From Streptomyces sp. SAI-127 (GTDB taxonomy: Bacteria; Actinomycetota; Actinomycetes; Streptomycetales; Streptomycetaceae): a stretch of 64,000 nucleotides of DNA. The notes below the pieces were generated by a model that was given only the letters and a program-made list of their open reading frames with translations, searched no databases and was not told where the DNA came from. Both the position numbers and the translations under genes were made by a program. Below, piece by piece: positions 1-8,541 of the stretch (positions are counted from its first letter, which is position 1; each line of letters starts with the position of its first letter). The stretch is taken from contig NZ_JARXYJ010000001.1 in assembly GCF_029894425.1 (NCBI RefSeq), positions 8,886,501 to 8,950,500 on the forward strand, given 5' to 3'.

Positions 1-2
1 GA

Positions 3-1322
3 CGGCGCTACCGCGTCTCGGTGCTCTCCGGCACGGTGGCCGACGTGTTCGGCAGCCAGGCCCTGGGCAGCGCCGACCGCGGTGTCACCGTCGCCGACGC
101 GGACGGCGGATGGGAGATCGCGGTCGAGGAACTCGACACCGCCCGCCCTCCCTACGTGTCGACGGCGGCCTTCGGCAAGGTCGTCGAGGCCGCGCGGAAC
201 TCCTTCGCGGACTTCGTCGACACCGTGGCCCCCTGGCGCTCGGCCGCCACCCCGGCCGCCGAACTCGCCGCCTACGTCCTGTGGTCGGCGACCGTACGCC
301 CGGCCGGTCTGGTCACCCGGCCCGGCGTCCTGATGTCCAAGCACTGGATGGACAAGGTGTGGAGCTGGGACCACTGCTTCAACGCCCTTGCCCTGGCCCC
401 TGGTTGCCCCGAGCTGGCCCGGGACCAGTTCCAGCTGCCCTTCGACCACCAGGACGAGACCGGGGCGCTGCCCGACTCGGTCACCCACTCCGAGGTGCTC
501 CACAACTTCGTCAAACCGCCCATCCACGGCTGGGCGTTCGGCCACCTGCGACGCCGGCTGCCGACGCCCCCCGACCGCGCGGAACTGTCCGCCACGTACG
601 ACAGGCTGGAACGCTGGACGGAATTCTGGCTCACCGCCCGCCGTGCCCCCGGCGCGGACCTGCCGCACTACCAGCACGGCAACGACAGCGGCTGGGACAA
701 CGCCACCACCTTCGATCCCGAGCGCGTGGTCGTCACCGCGGACCTCGCCGCCTTCCTCACCCTCCAACTGCGTGAACTCGCCGACCTGGCAGCGCATTTG
801 GAGAGACCGGAAGACGCCCGGGGGTGGACGCGGGCCGCCGAGGAGACGCAGCAGGCGATGCTCGACCAGCTCTGGACGGGCGACCGGTTCGTCGCCCGGA
901 GCGTCGACAGCGGCGACACCTGGGGCACCTCCAGCCTGCTCGACCTGATGCCCATCGTGCTGGGCGAGCATCTGCCGCCCGAGATCGGCGATGTGCTGGC
1001 CGCCCGTATCGAGGCGCATCTGACCCCGTACGGCCTGGCCACCGAGCTGCCGGCCTCGCCGCACTACCTCGCCGACGGCTACTGGCGCGGCCCCATCTGG
1101 GCCCCCGCCACGATCCTCGTCGAGGACGGCCTGCGGCGCGGCGGGCACCACCGGCTGGCGGACGAGATCAGCGCCCGCTTCCGCGTTCTGTGCGAGGAGC
1201 ACGGCTTCGCCGAGAACTTCGACGCCCTGACCGGCACGGGCCTGCGCGACCGCGCCTACACGTGGACGGCCGCCGCCTACCTCCTCCTCGCCGAAGCCCA
1301 CGCACAGCGAGAGGGCCGGTGA
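3..1322 (+). CDS. GH63/MGH1-like glycoside hydrolase, 3' part (5' end outside window)
   Basis: The frame is open to the left edge, so the N-terminus is missing; the first internal start codon is GTG at 21. About 440 residues are visible. They carry the features of the six-hairpin (alpha/alpha)6 glycosidases related to mannosylglycerate/GH63 enzymes: KHWMDKVWSWDHCF (about nt 330-375), HGNDSGWDN (about nt 675-702, with a candidate general-acid Asp), YWRGPIWAP (about nt 1080-1110) and AENFDALTG (about nt 1208-1236, with a candidate catalytic Glu). No signal peptide can be judged because the start is absent. The substrate cannot be read from sequence; alpha-glucosides, alpha-mannosides or mannosylglycerate-type solutes are all possible. 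The fold is fairly sure, the specificity is not. Confidence 0.75.
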   Translation, partial: RRYRVSVLSGTVADVFGSQALGSADRGVTVADADGGWEIAVEELDTARPPYVSTAAFGKVVEAARNSFADFVDTVAPWRSAATPAAELAAYVLWSATVRPAGLVTRPGVLMSKHWMDKVWSWDHCFNALALAPGCPELARDQFQLPFDHQDETGALPDSVTHSEVLHNFVKPPIHGWAFGHLRRRLPTPPDRAELSATYDRLERWTEFWLTARRAPGADLPHYQHGNDSGWDNATTFDPERVVVTADLAAFLTLQLRELADLAAHLERPEDARGWTRAAEETQQAMLDQLWTGDRFVARSVDSGDTWGTSSLLDLMPIVLGEHLPPEIGDVLAARIEAHLTPYGLATELPASPHYLADGYWRGPIWAPATILVEDGLRRGGHHRLADEISARFRVLCEEHGFAENFDALTGTGLRDRAYTWTAAAYLLLAEAHAQREGR

Positions 1323-1397
1323 GACCGGTCAGGCCAGGGTGATTTCGACCGGCAGCTTCTTGATGCCGTTGACGAAGGAACGGACGCGCGGGAGCGG

Positions 1398-1664
1398 GGC
1401 ACGCTGCTGGAGCGGGCCACCGGCGCCCAGAAGGCGGACGTGTCCTGCTACCGCCACCAGCGAGTGGAGCGCCTCGGCGCCGGGCTCGCGGTCACCGCGC
1501 GGGCCGCCGACGGCACGGTGGAGGGACTCGAACTCCCGGGCCCGCCCGGATGGTTCACCGCCGTCCAGTGGCACCCCGAGGACACCGCGCACGAAGACCC
1601 CGCCCAGCAGGGCCTGTTCGACGCCCTGGTGCGCACCGCGCGACGGCGGCTGACGCGGGCCTGA
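1398..1664 (+). pseudogene. C-terminal relic of a class I glutamine amidotransferase (peptidase C26/PuuD-like)
   Basis: The frame through GTG 1440 encodes VSCYRHQRVERLGAGL, then a WFTAVQWHPED block and a short C-terminal helix. This matches the last third of gamma-glutamyl-GABA hydrolase-type amidotransferases, where the HPE segment supplies the catalytic His and Glu. The N-terminal two thirds, including the nucleophile Cys motif, is absent. Upstream sequence runs straight into the 3' end of the glycosidase and an unrelated minus-strand tail. I read it as a decayed fragment without function. Confidence 0.55.
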
Positions 1665-1782
1665 GGGGCATCGCCCCCGGGACCGGACTGGTGAAGTGCT
1701 GGTGAAAACCCGGTGGAAGCGCTGTCAGTGGTGCCGCTTATGCTGCACCGGACGATCACGCGGGACCAGGGGAGGGCGCGGC

Positions 1783-2769
1783 ATGTTCGGCAAGCTGTTC
1801 GGCAGGGATGCGGAGAGACCGGCGGCGGATCCGCACGCCCTGCCCGTCCCGCGCAGATCGAAGAACGGGATGTACACGCTGCGCGCGCTCGGGGACACGC
1901 GGGTGCTCGCACTGGTGGAGGCCGCCGACGCCGGTGACTGGGAGGCGGTCAAGGAGGCCCTCGCCCCCTTCGACCTCGGCCGCGACCACTCGGTCCTGGG
2001 CGAGCTCGCCGACGTGGACGGTGTGCAGGACTGGATCGGCCGGGCCGTACAGGAGGACAAGGAGCACCGGGCGACCGCCCTGCTGATATCCGGTGCGCGC
2101 CACATCATCTGGGGCTGGGAGGCGCGTACCTCCGCGCGTGCCGTGAACGTCACGCAGGAGCAGTGGCGCGTCTTCCACGAGCGGCTCGAGATCGCCGAGG
2201 AACAGCTGCTCGAGGCCGCCGAGCTGCGGCCGGACTGGGTCACCCCGTGGCGCCGCCTCCTCACCTCCGGCCGTGGCATGTCCCTGGGCCCGGCCGTGAA
2301 CGAGACCCGGCGCGACGCCGCCCTGCGCCGCGACCCGCTGGACCTGGAGACCCACGTCGAGTGGGTGTCCCAGCTGCAGCCCCGATGGAGCGGTGAGCCC
2401 GGCCAGGCCCTGGCCTTCGCCCGCGAAGCCTTCGCCGGCGCGCCCGACGGGCACCGCCTCGGCTGCGTGATCGCCATGGCGCACATCGAGGACTGGGTGG
2501 AGTCGGACCACAAGAACTGCCTGGAGACCCCCGAGATCCGGGACGAGTTGCTGGACGCGGCCGAGCGCAGCATCCTCCACCCCGCCTACGTGCGGCGCCC
2601 GGGCTGGCAGGGGGACTTCAACACCTTCGCGATGGCCTTGTCGCTGGCCTCCGAGGGCATCGCGTTGCCGCGCGTCTTCCAGGAGCTGCAAGGCGCCTAC
2701 ACGGCGTGGCCCTGGGAGTACATGGCACAGCCGGAAAAGATGTACGCCCGCGCCCGGCGCAACGCCTGA
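1783..2769 (+). CDS. hypothetical repeat-like cytoplasmic protein
   Basis: The 328-residue protein starts at ATG 1783, eight bases after an AGGGGAGGG ribosome site. The frame extends further upstream, but that extension lacks such a site and has atypical Cys/Arg content. There is no signal peptide or transmembrane segment. The protein is rich in amphipathic helices, with EEQLLEAAELRPDWVTPWRRLLTSGRG and ETHVEWVSQLQP-type units typical of TPR-like alpha-solenoids, and conserved-looking Trp residues. It resembles Streptomyces hypothetical proteins of the DUF4034-like type, but I cannot assign a function. It lies about 50 bp upstream of the Hsp90-like gene and could be co-transcribed with it. Confidence 0.7.
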   Translation: MFGKLFGRDAERPAADPHALPVPRRSKNGMYTLRALGDTRVLALVEAADAGDWEAVKEALAPFDLGRDHSVLGELADVDGVQDWIGRAVQEDKEHRATALLISGARHIIWGWEARTSARAVNVTQEQWRVFHERLEIAEEQLLEAAELRPDWVTPWRRLLTSGRGMSLGPAVNETRRDAALRRDPLDLETHVEWVSQLQPRWSGEPGQALAFAREAFAGAPDGHRLGCVIAMAHIEDWVESDHKNCLETPEIRDELLDAAERSILHPAYVRRPGWQGDFNTFAMALSLASEGIALPRVFQELQGAYTAWPWEYMAQPEKMYARARRNA

Positions 2770-2818
2770 CCCCGCCACCCCGCCTGCCACCCCTCGATCA
2801 CCCACCCCGGACTGCCCG

Positions 2819-4675
2819 ATGACTCTGCCCGACACCCCTTCGAGCCCGGCCGGCGCCGACCGCACCTTCCAGGTGGATCTGCGCGGCCTCGTCGATCTCC
2901 TCTCCCATCACCTCTACTCCAGTCCCCGCGTCTACCTGCGCGAACTCCTCCAGAACGCGGTGGACGCGCTGACCGCCCGGCAGAGCCTCGCACCGGCCGG
3001 CCCCGCCGACGCCTACGGCATCCGCCTGTTCGCCGACGGTTCCGTGGTGCGCGTCGAGGACGACGGCGTCGGCCTCACCGAGGCCGACGTGCACACCTTC
3101 CTCGCGACGATCGGCCGCAGCAGCAAGCGGGCCGAGCGGATCGCCGAGCAACGCGCCGACTTCATCGGCCAGTTCGGCATCGGCCTGCTCTCCTGCTTCC
3201 TGGTCGCGGACGAGATCCACGTCGTCAGCCGCTCCGCCCGCACCCCCGACGCCCCCGCCGTGGAATGGCGCGGACGCGGCGACGGCAGCTACACCGTCCG
3301 TACCCTGCCCGCATCCGCCCGCCCCCGGCCCGGCACCACCGTCACCCTGACGCCCCGCGCCGACGCGGGCGACTGGACCCGCCCGGCCCAGGTGCACGCG
3401 CTGGCCCGGCACTTCGGCTCCCTGCTGCGCCACCCGGTGACCTTCGACGACGGCACCGCGGGGCCCGGCGGCCAGGGCGCGCCGGTCAACCCCGATCCCG
3501 CACCCTGGGCGCGCTCCCACCCCACCCCAGGAGCCCGCTCCCGCGCCCTGGCCGCCTACGGCGAACAGGTCTTCGGGTTCACGCCACTGGACACCATCGA
3601 GCTGGACCTGCCGGCCGTGGGCCTGAAGGGCATCGCGTGCGTGCTGCCCGAGGCGGTACCGGCCGGGCGCCGCCACGGCCACCGTGTGCACGTCAAAGGC
3701 ATGCTGCTGTCCGAGCAGGCCGAGGAGATCCTGCCCGACTGGGCGTTCTTCGTCCGCTGTGTCGTCGACGCCGAAAGCCTGCGCCCGACGGCGTCCCGCG
3801 AGTCCCTGTACGAGGACGACACCCTGGCCGCCGTACGCGATGCGCTCGCCGAGCGCCTGCGCGCATGGATCGCCCGGGCCGCCGCCAGCGACCCCGAGCT
3901 GCTCGGCCGCTTCCTCCAGGTTCACCATCTGGCCGTGAAGTCGCTCGCGGTGCACGACGACGAGATCATGCGGATGCTGCTGCCCTGGCTGCCGTTCGAG
4001 ACCACCGACGGGCACGCCACCCTCGACGAGTTCGCGCGCACCCACCGCACCGTCCTCGTGACCTCGAGCGTGGAGGAGTTCCGCCAGGTCGCCGCGATCG
4101 CCTCGGCCGCCGGGCTCGGCGTCGTCAACGGCGGCTACACCTACGACCGTGAACTCGTCCACCGGCTGCCCGAGATCAGGCCCGAGGTCAGCGTCGCCGA
4201 CCTCGACCCGGGGACCCTCACCGCCCACCTCGACCCCGTCGACCGGGAGACGGAGCTGGCCGCCGCGGCCTATCTCGCCCAGGCCCGCGACGCCCTCGCC
4301 GTCTTCGACTGCGACGTCGCGCTGCGCACCTTCCAGCCCGCCTCCGCCCCCGCCCTCCTCCTCGACAGCCGTGAGGCCCGGCACGAACGCACCCGCTCGC
4401 AGCTGGCCCGCGAACAGCAGGGCGGCGTGTGGGGCGACATCCTCGGCGCCCTGCGCCAGGAGGCCCCGCGGGCCCAGCTGATCCTCAACCAGCTCAACCC
4501 GCTGGTGCGCACCGCCGTCACCATCGGCGAGCCTGAGCTGGCCCGCACCAGCGCCGAAGCCCTCTATGGGCAGGCAGCGATGCTGTCCCGGCGCCCGCTC
4601 AGGCCCGCCGAGTCGAGCCTCATCAACCGCTCCTTCCTCGACCTCCTCGCCCACGCCCTCCGCAAGGACAGCTGA
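2819..4675 (+). CDS. Hsp90-family ATPase (HtpG-like)
   Basis: A 618-residue Hsp90-type chaperone. The GHKL ATPase domain is clear: RELLQNAVDA at residues 41-50 supplies the Mg-binding Asn, DDGVGL at about 81-86 is the Asp box, and FIGQFGIGLLSCF at about 115-127 is the glycine-rich lid. The middle domain has the usual Arg-bearing segment (RPTASRESLYEDD). After about residue 400 it departs from E. coli HtpG, and the dimerisation domain looks shortened and Ala/Leu-rich, as in the actinobacterial HSP90-family proteins. It starts at ATG 2819 and is followed after two bases by a 977-residue helical-repeat gene, so the two are almost surely translated together. The client is unknown. Confidence 0.88.
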   Translation: MTLPDTPSSPAGADRTFQVDLRGLVDLLSHHLYSSPRVYLRELLQNAVDALTARQSLAPAGPADAYGIRLFADGSVVRVEDDGVGLTEADVHTFLATIGRSSKRAERIAEQRADFIGQFGIGLLSCFLVADEIHVVSRSARTPDAPAVEWRGRGDGSYTVRTLPASARPRPGTTVTLTPRADAGDWTRPAQVHALARHFGSLLRHPVTFDDGTAGPGGQGAPVNPDPAPWARSHPTPGARSRALAAYGEQVFGFTPLDTIELDLPAVGLKGIACVLPEAVPAGRRHGHRVHVKGMLLSEQAEEILPDWAFFVRCVVDAESLRPTASRESLYEDDTLAAVRDALAERLRAWIARAAASDPELLGRFLQVHHLAVKSLAVHDDEIMRMLLPWLPFETTDGHATLDEFARTHRTVLVTSSVEEFRQVAAIASAAGLGVVNGGYTYDRELVHRLPEIRPEVSVADLDPGTLTAHLDPVDRETELAAAAYLAQARDALAVFDCDVALRTFQPASAPALLLDSREARHERTRSQLAREQQGGVWGDILGALRQEAPRAQLILNQLNPLVRTAVTIGEPELARTSAEALYGQAAMLSRRPLRPAESSLINRSFLDLLAHALRKDS

Positions 4676-4677
4676 CG

Positions 4678-7611
4678 ATGCCCACGACGATCCAGACCAC
4701 CGACGAGCTGTACCAGGCGCTCCAGGACAACGACGAGCGTCCCTACGGCCGTACCCGCACCGTCACCGCCGAGGAACTCGTCGACGCCGCCGAGCAGTTC
4801 GAGGAGCCCGTCCCGCTCGTCCACGCCCTCCTCGAACTCCAGGAGGCGTACACCTACGGCTCCGAACCCCGGAAGTCGCCCGTCGTCTTCGCCCGTCTGC
4901 TGACCCTCTTCGACGAGCAGCCCGACGTCTTCGACGAGCGCCTGCGCCACATGGTGTTCTGGCGGTTCAAGTGGGTGGGCCACGCCCTGCGCCAGCTGCC
5001 CGAGATACCGCTGGCCAGCCTGCGCCAGTGGCTGACGGAGATGCGCGACCGCTACGAGAAGGCCGGTCTCGGCCTCCAGCCCTACTACGGACAGGCCTAC
5101 CAGCTCGCCGCCCATGTCGGCGAGGACACCGCGCTCGCCTACGAACTGTGGGCCGGCCGTGTCCGTACCAGGCTCAGCGACTGCGAGGCCTGCGAGATCT
5201 GCGAGCGCGCGCTGTTCCACCTCACCGCCGGCGACGACGAACGGGCGCTGCGCACCTGGGAGCCCGTCCTGGCGGGGAAGGAGTCCTGCCAGGAGGAGCC
5301 GGCCCGCTCCCTGTCGTACGCGCTGCTGCCCCTGCTGCGCACCGGCCACGCAGACCGGGCGCGCGAACTGCACCTCGTCGGCTACCGTGGCTGCCGCCGC
5401 AACCCCGCGATGTCCGGGGAGGTCGGCCGGCACCTGGAGTTCTGCGCGCTGACCGGCAACGAGGCCCGCGGCCTGGAGCTGCTCGCCGAGAACCGGAACC
5501 TGTTCGACGAGGTCGACTCGCCCCTGGACCAGCTCGACTTCCTCACCGGCGTCGAGGTCCTCCTCCAGCGCGTCGAGCACCTCGGCCACGGCGAACTGCC
5601 CGCCGCCGGATACGCCGGCCGTACCTGGACGGTGTCCGGGCTGCACGCCGAGGTACGGGGCCGCGCGGACGACCTCGCCGCCCGCTTCGACGCCCGCAAC
5701 GGAACCTCGACCCACACCGGCCGCCGCCGGGCCCGCCTCGACCGGGCACCTCTCCTCGACGCGCTGGAACTGACCCTGCGCACCCGCAGCCTCGACGACG
5801 TCGCCCCGGCCGCCCCGATCGCCGCGCCCGCCTCTCGTACGGCCGCCGCCGTTCCCGATGCGCTGCCCGAACTCATCCTCCAGGCACGGAAGTTGGAGGA
5901 ACTGGGGCATCCGGACGCCCAGGCCTGCTTCGCGCGGCTGCGCACGCTCGTCGCCGCCCGCGACTACACCCACCCCGACGACCCTGCCGTGGGCCCGCTG
6001 GTCCAGCTGCGCGCGGACCTGCTGGCCGACGAGGCGACCTCGGCGGCCAACAAGGACGACTTCGCCGAAGCCGCCGCGCTCAACGAGGAGGCCGCCGCCC
6101 TCTACGACGACGCCTCAAAGCCCGGTCACGCGGCAGTCGCCCGCGCCTGCGCCCTGCTCGCCACCGCCCAGGTCCCCGCGGAGGACGCGGACGGGGCCGA
6201 GGCGAAGGCGGCCGCGCTGACCGCCGCCCACGCGTCCGTGGTCCGGCTGCACGAGGCGATGGCCGGCCTCGCCCCCTATCAGGAGGCCCGCCTGCTGCGG
6301 CTGCGGGCGACCACGCTCGGCCTGCGCCTGCAGACGACGGGAAGCAAGGAGTACGTCGCGCCGGTGTTCGCCGAGGCGGACCTGCTGCACCGGTTCGCCA
6401 CCCGGCACGACGTCGCCGGGCAGATCTCCGGCGCCCTCATGCTGCGGGCCAGCACACACGCCATCTCCGGCGACCTGCCCGCCGCGGTCACCGAGATCGA
6501 CGCCCTCCTCGACCGGCTGAAGGCGCACGGCCCGGCCTGGCACCTGCCCCGCACCCTCGGGCTGCGCGGCCGGCTCCAGCTCGCCCTCCGGGACCCCGAG
6601 GCCGCGTACGCGAACCTCACCGAAGGTCTGCGGCTGGCCGCCGACTGGCCGGCCGACACGGTCGACACCACCCGCCTCCACAGTGATCTGGCCGAGGCCT
6701 GTATGCACCTGGGGCGTCCCGACGAGGCGTTGCGGCACCTGACGCGTTCGGCGGAGGCGGACCTTCGGCACGGCAGCCGGATCGACGCGTTCTGCACCTA
6801 CAGCAACGCGGCCCAGCTCAGCCTCGACCTGGGCCGCGTCGAGGACTGCATCGCCCTGCTCGACTCCCTGCTGGCCGAACCGGACGTCGTGTCCGGTGAG
6901 TTGGACGCCCGCCTCGCCGCGCAGTTGCGCCTGACCCGGGCCCGCGCACTGCACGCGGGGGAGGACCTCAAGGCCGCCACGGCGGAGTTCGCCGCGCTCG
7001 CGGCCGAGTCGGCCGGCTGGGACGACGACCCGGGCAGCCACGCCATGATCGCCGCGGAGACGGCCGTACTCCTCGGCGAGTCCGGCGAGTTCGGCCCGGC
7101 CCGTGAGGCCGCGGACCAGGCGATCGCCGCCCATGCCCGGGACCCGCGCTACGAGCTGCTCAGCAACTCCCTGCGCGAACTCGCCCGCCTCCAGGCCCAG
7201 CAGCAGGGCGCCGAGGGCCTGGCCGACGCCCTCGCCTTCCTCGCCGACGCCGGCCGGATCGCCGACGAGGCCCGCGCCGCCGGGTACGAGGCGCGTGGCC
7301 GCTCCCTGGACAGCGCGCTGGCCTACGAACACGGGCGGGTCAACGCCTACGCCGGCGCGTACGAGGACGCACTGACCGCCCTGGAGAAGGCCCTCGCCCT
7401 GCTCGGCGAGCCGGGGCCGGAGGACGACCGGGTCGGCGAGTGGGCCGAGTGCGTCCGCCTCGCGGGTGCCGTGGAGGGCCTCTACCTGAAACGCCCCGTC
7501 CCCGCCCTCACCCGCCTCGACGCCGCCGTCTCCCACCTGACCGCCCTGGGCCAGACCGAGGAGGCCGAGCCGCTGACCTCCCTGGCGGCCCGGCTGCGCG
7601 ACGAGGAGTGA
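4678..7611 (+). CDS. large TPR-like helical repeat protein, partner of the Hsp90-like ATPase
   Basis: A 977-residue soluble protein made almost wholly of helical hairpins with Ala/Leu/Glu periodicity, recognisable as tetratricopeptide-like repeats through much of residues 400-970 (for example the DAYEDALTALEKALALLGEPG unit near 895). A Cys pair (CEACEIC, about residues 169-175) lies in the N-terminal part. There is no signal or membrane segment. ATG 4678 follows the Hsp90 stop by two bases, which implies translational coupling. Eukaryotic Hsp90 works with TPR co-chaperones, so a bacterial Hsp90/TPR pair is a reasonable but untested reading. A peptide-docking or regulatory scaffold role is the alternative. 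Confidence 0.75.
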   Translation: MPTTIQTTDELYQALQDNDERPYGRTRTVTAEELVDAAEQFEEPVPLVHALLELQEAYTYGSEPRKSPVVFARLLTLFDEQPDVFDERLRHMVFWRFKWVGHALRQLPEIPLASLRQWLTEMRDRYEKAGLGLQPYYGQAYQLAAHVGEDTALAYELWAGRVRTRLSDCEACEICERALFHLTAGDDERALRTWEPVLAGKESCQEEPARSLSYALLPLLRTGHADRARELHLVGYRGCRRNPAMSGEVGRHLEFCALTGNEARGLELLAENRNLFDEVDSPLDQLDFLTGVEVLLQRVEHLGHGELPAAGYAGRTWTVSGLHAEVRGRADDLAARFDARNGTSTHTGRRRARLDRAPLLDALELTLRTRSLDDVAPAAPIAAPASRTAAAVPDALPELILQARKLEELGHPDAQACFARLRTLVAARDYTHPDDPAVGPLVQLRADLLADEATSAANKDDFAEAAALNEEAAALYDDASKPGHAAVARACALLATAQVPAEDADGAEAKAAALTAAHASVVRLHEAMAGLAPYQEARLLRLRATTLGLRLQTTGSKEYVAPVFAEADLLHRFATRHDVAGQISGALMLRASTHAISGDLPAAVTEIDALLDRLKAHGPAWHLPRTLGLRGRLQLALRDPEAAYANLTEGLRLAADWPADTVDTTRLHSDLAEACMHLGRPDEALRHLTRSAEADLRHGSRIDAFCTYSNAAQLSLDLGRVEDCIALLDSLLAEPDVVSGELDARLAAQLRLTRARALHAGEDLKAATAEFAALAAESAGWDDDPGSHAMIAAETAVLLGESGEFGPAREAADQAIAAHARDPRYELLSNSLRELARLQAQQQGAEGLADALAFLADAGRIADEARAAGYEARGRSLDSALAYEHGRVNAYAGAYEDALTALEKALALLGEPGPEDDRVGEWAECVRLAGAVEGLYLKRPVPALTRLDAAVSHLTALGQTEEAEPLTSLAARLRDEE

Positions 7612-7675
7612 GCCCCGTCCCATAAAATCGTTCACGCGGACGTCAGTTGTCCGGTGGATCCACGTCGAGGAGGCA

Positions 7676-8524
7676 ATGGTGCTCGGAAAGGGCACGTGGT
7701 TGCTCGTGGGCGCCATGATCGTGGCCTGGATGGTGCTCTCCGGACCCAGTGCACCCAGCGGTGCCCTCGACGCCAGGTCGCTGCCCGACAAAGCCGTCCG
7801 GGACGTCGTACCGAACCGGGTCGTGACGTGGAACCTCTGCAACCCCTGCGAGACGGGCAACGACGACCGGGCGGCGGAGATCGCCACGTTCGCGCCCCAG
7901 GTCATCGGCCTGCAGGAAGCGTGCGTGGGCGACGTCAAGCAGATCCGCGACTATCTGGAGAACCTCCACGGGCTCGTCTACCACGTCGAGTACGGGGCGG
8001 TTCTCCAGAGCTGGGGCCGTTGCGGGGGAGCGCCCTGGAACCCGGGCGGCTACGGCGAGGCGATCCTCTCGGCGGCCCCGATGACCGACGTCGTCACCAA
8101 GGAATATCCCGACGGCGGCTCCGAGGACCGTGGATACATGGCGGTCACCACCACGGTGGGCGGCCGCCAGGTCCGGGTCTTCAACACCCACCTCGCCGAA
8201 CGGCGTCAGGAGGCGGTCCGCGCGGACCAGGTCGGCGTACTCGCCGAACAGGTCGCCCGGTACGACCGCACGATCGTCATCGGCGACTTCAACGCGGTAC
8301 CGGACGCCTCCGAACTCACCAGGATGTGGGCCCTGGCCAAGGACGCGGACCCACAGTGCCACCCCTCGCCGACCGGCGCCTGCGAGCCGACCACCGACTG
8401 GCAGAGCAAGTTCGACTACGTGTTCCTGCGAGGCTACGTCCCGATCGAGCAGCGCGTGCATCCGAACGCGGTCTCGGACCACCACCTGGTGTACGCCGAC
8501 CTGAACCTGACTTCGCGCCGCTGA
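7676..8524 (+). CDS. exported endonuclease/exonuclease/phosphatase-fold hydrolase
   Basis: The 282-residue protein starts at ATG 7676, just downstream of CGAGGAGG. Residues 1-25 are a hydrophobic signal/anchor. The EEP (DNase I-like) fold is marked by VVTWNLCN (metal Asn), VIGLQEA (metal Glu), FNTHLAERR, VIGDFNAVPD (catalytic Asp-x-Asn) and SDHHLVYADL (terminal Asp-His pair). Four Cys residues could form disulfides, consistent with export. Secreted DNases, sphingomyelinases and inositol-phosphatases all share this fold, so the substrate is open. It is converged on by the metallophosphoesterase gene, with 11 bp between the stops. Confidence 0.82.
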   Translation: MVLGKGTWLLVGAMIVAWMVLSGPSAPSGALDARSLPDKAVRDVVPNRVVTWNLCNPCETGNDDRAAEIATFAPQVIGLQEACVGDVKQIRDYLENLHGLVYHVEYGAVLQSWGRCGGAPWNPGGYGEAILSAAPMTDVVTKEYPDGGSEDRGYMAVTTTVGGRQVRVFNTHLAERRQEAVRADQVGVLAEQVARYDRTIVIGDFNAVPDASELTRMWALAKDADPQCHPSPTGACEPTTDWQSKFDYVFLRGYVPIEQRVHPNAVSDHHLVYADLNLTSRR

Positions 8525-8527
8525 CCT

Positions 8528-8541
8528 GCGTAGAACTACGC
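8528..8541. terminator. small hairpin between convergent genes
   Basis: GCGTAG-AA-CTACGC forms a perfect six-base inverted repeat in the 11 bp gap between two convergent stop codons. It includes the TAG stop of the minus-strand gene. It is short and has no T-run, so it is a weak candidate for a bidirectional terminator. Confidence 0.3.

Noticed and set aside
2798..4654. A 618-codon open frame on the minus strand opposite the Hsp90 gene
   Set aside because: Its Gly/Val/Glu-rich composition is the mirror of a GC-rich plus-strand gene; the plus strand has full GHKL ATPase motifs.
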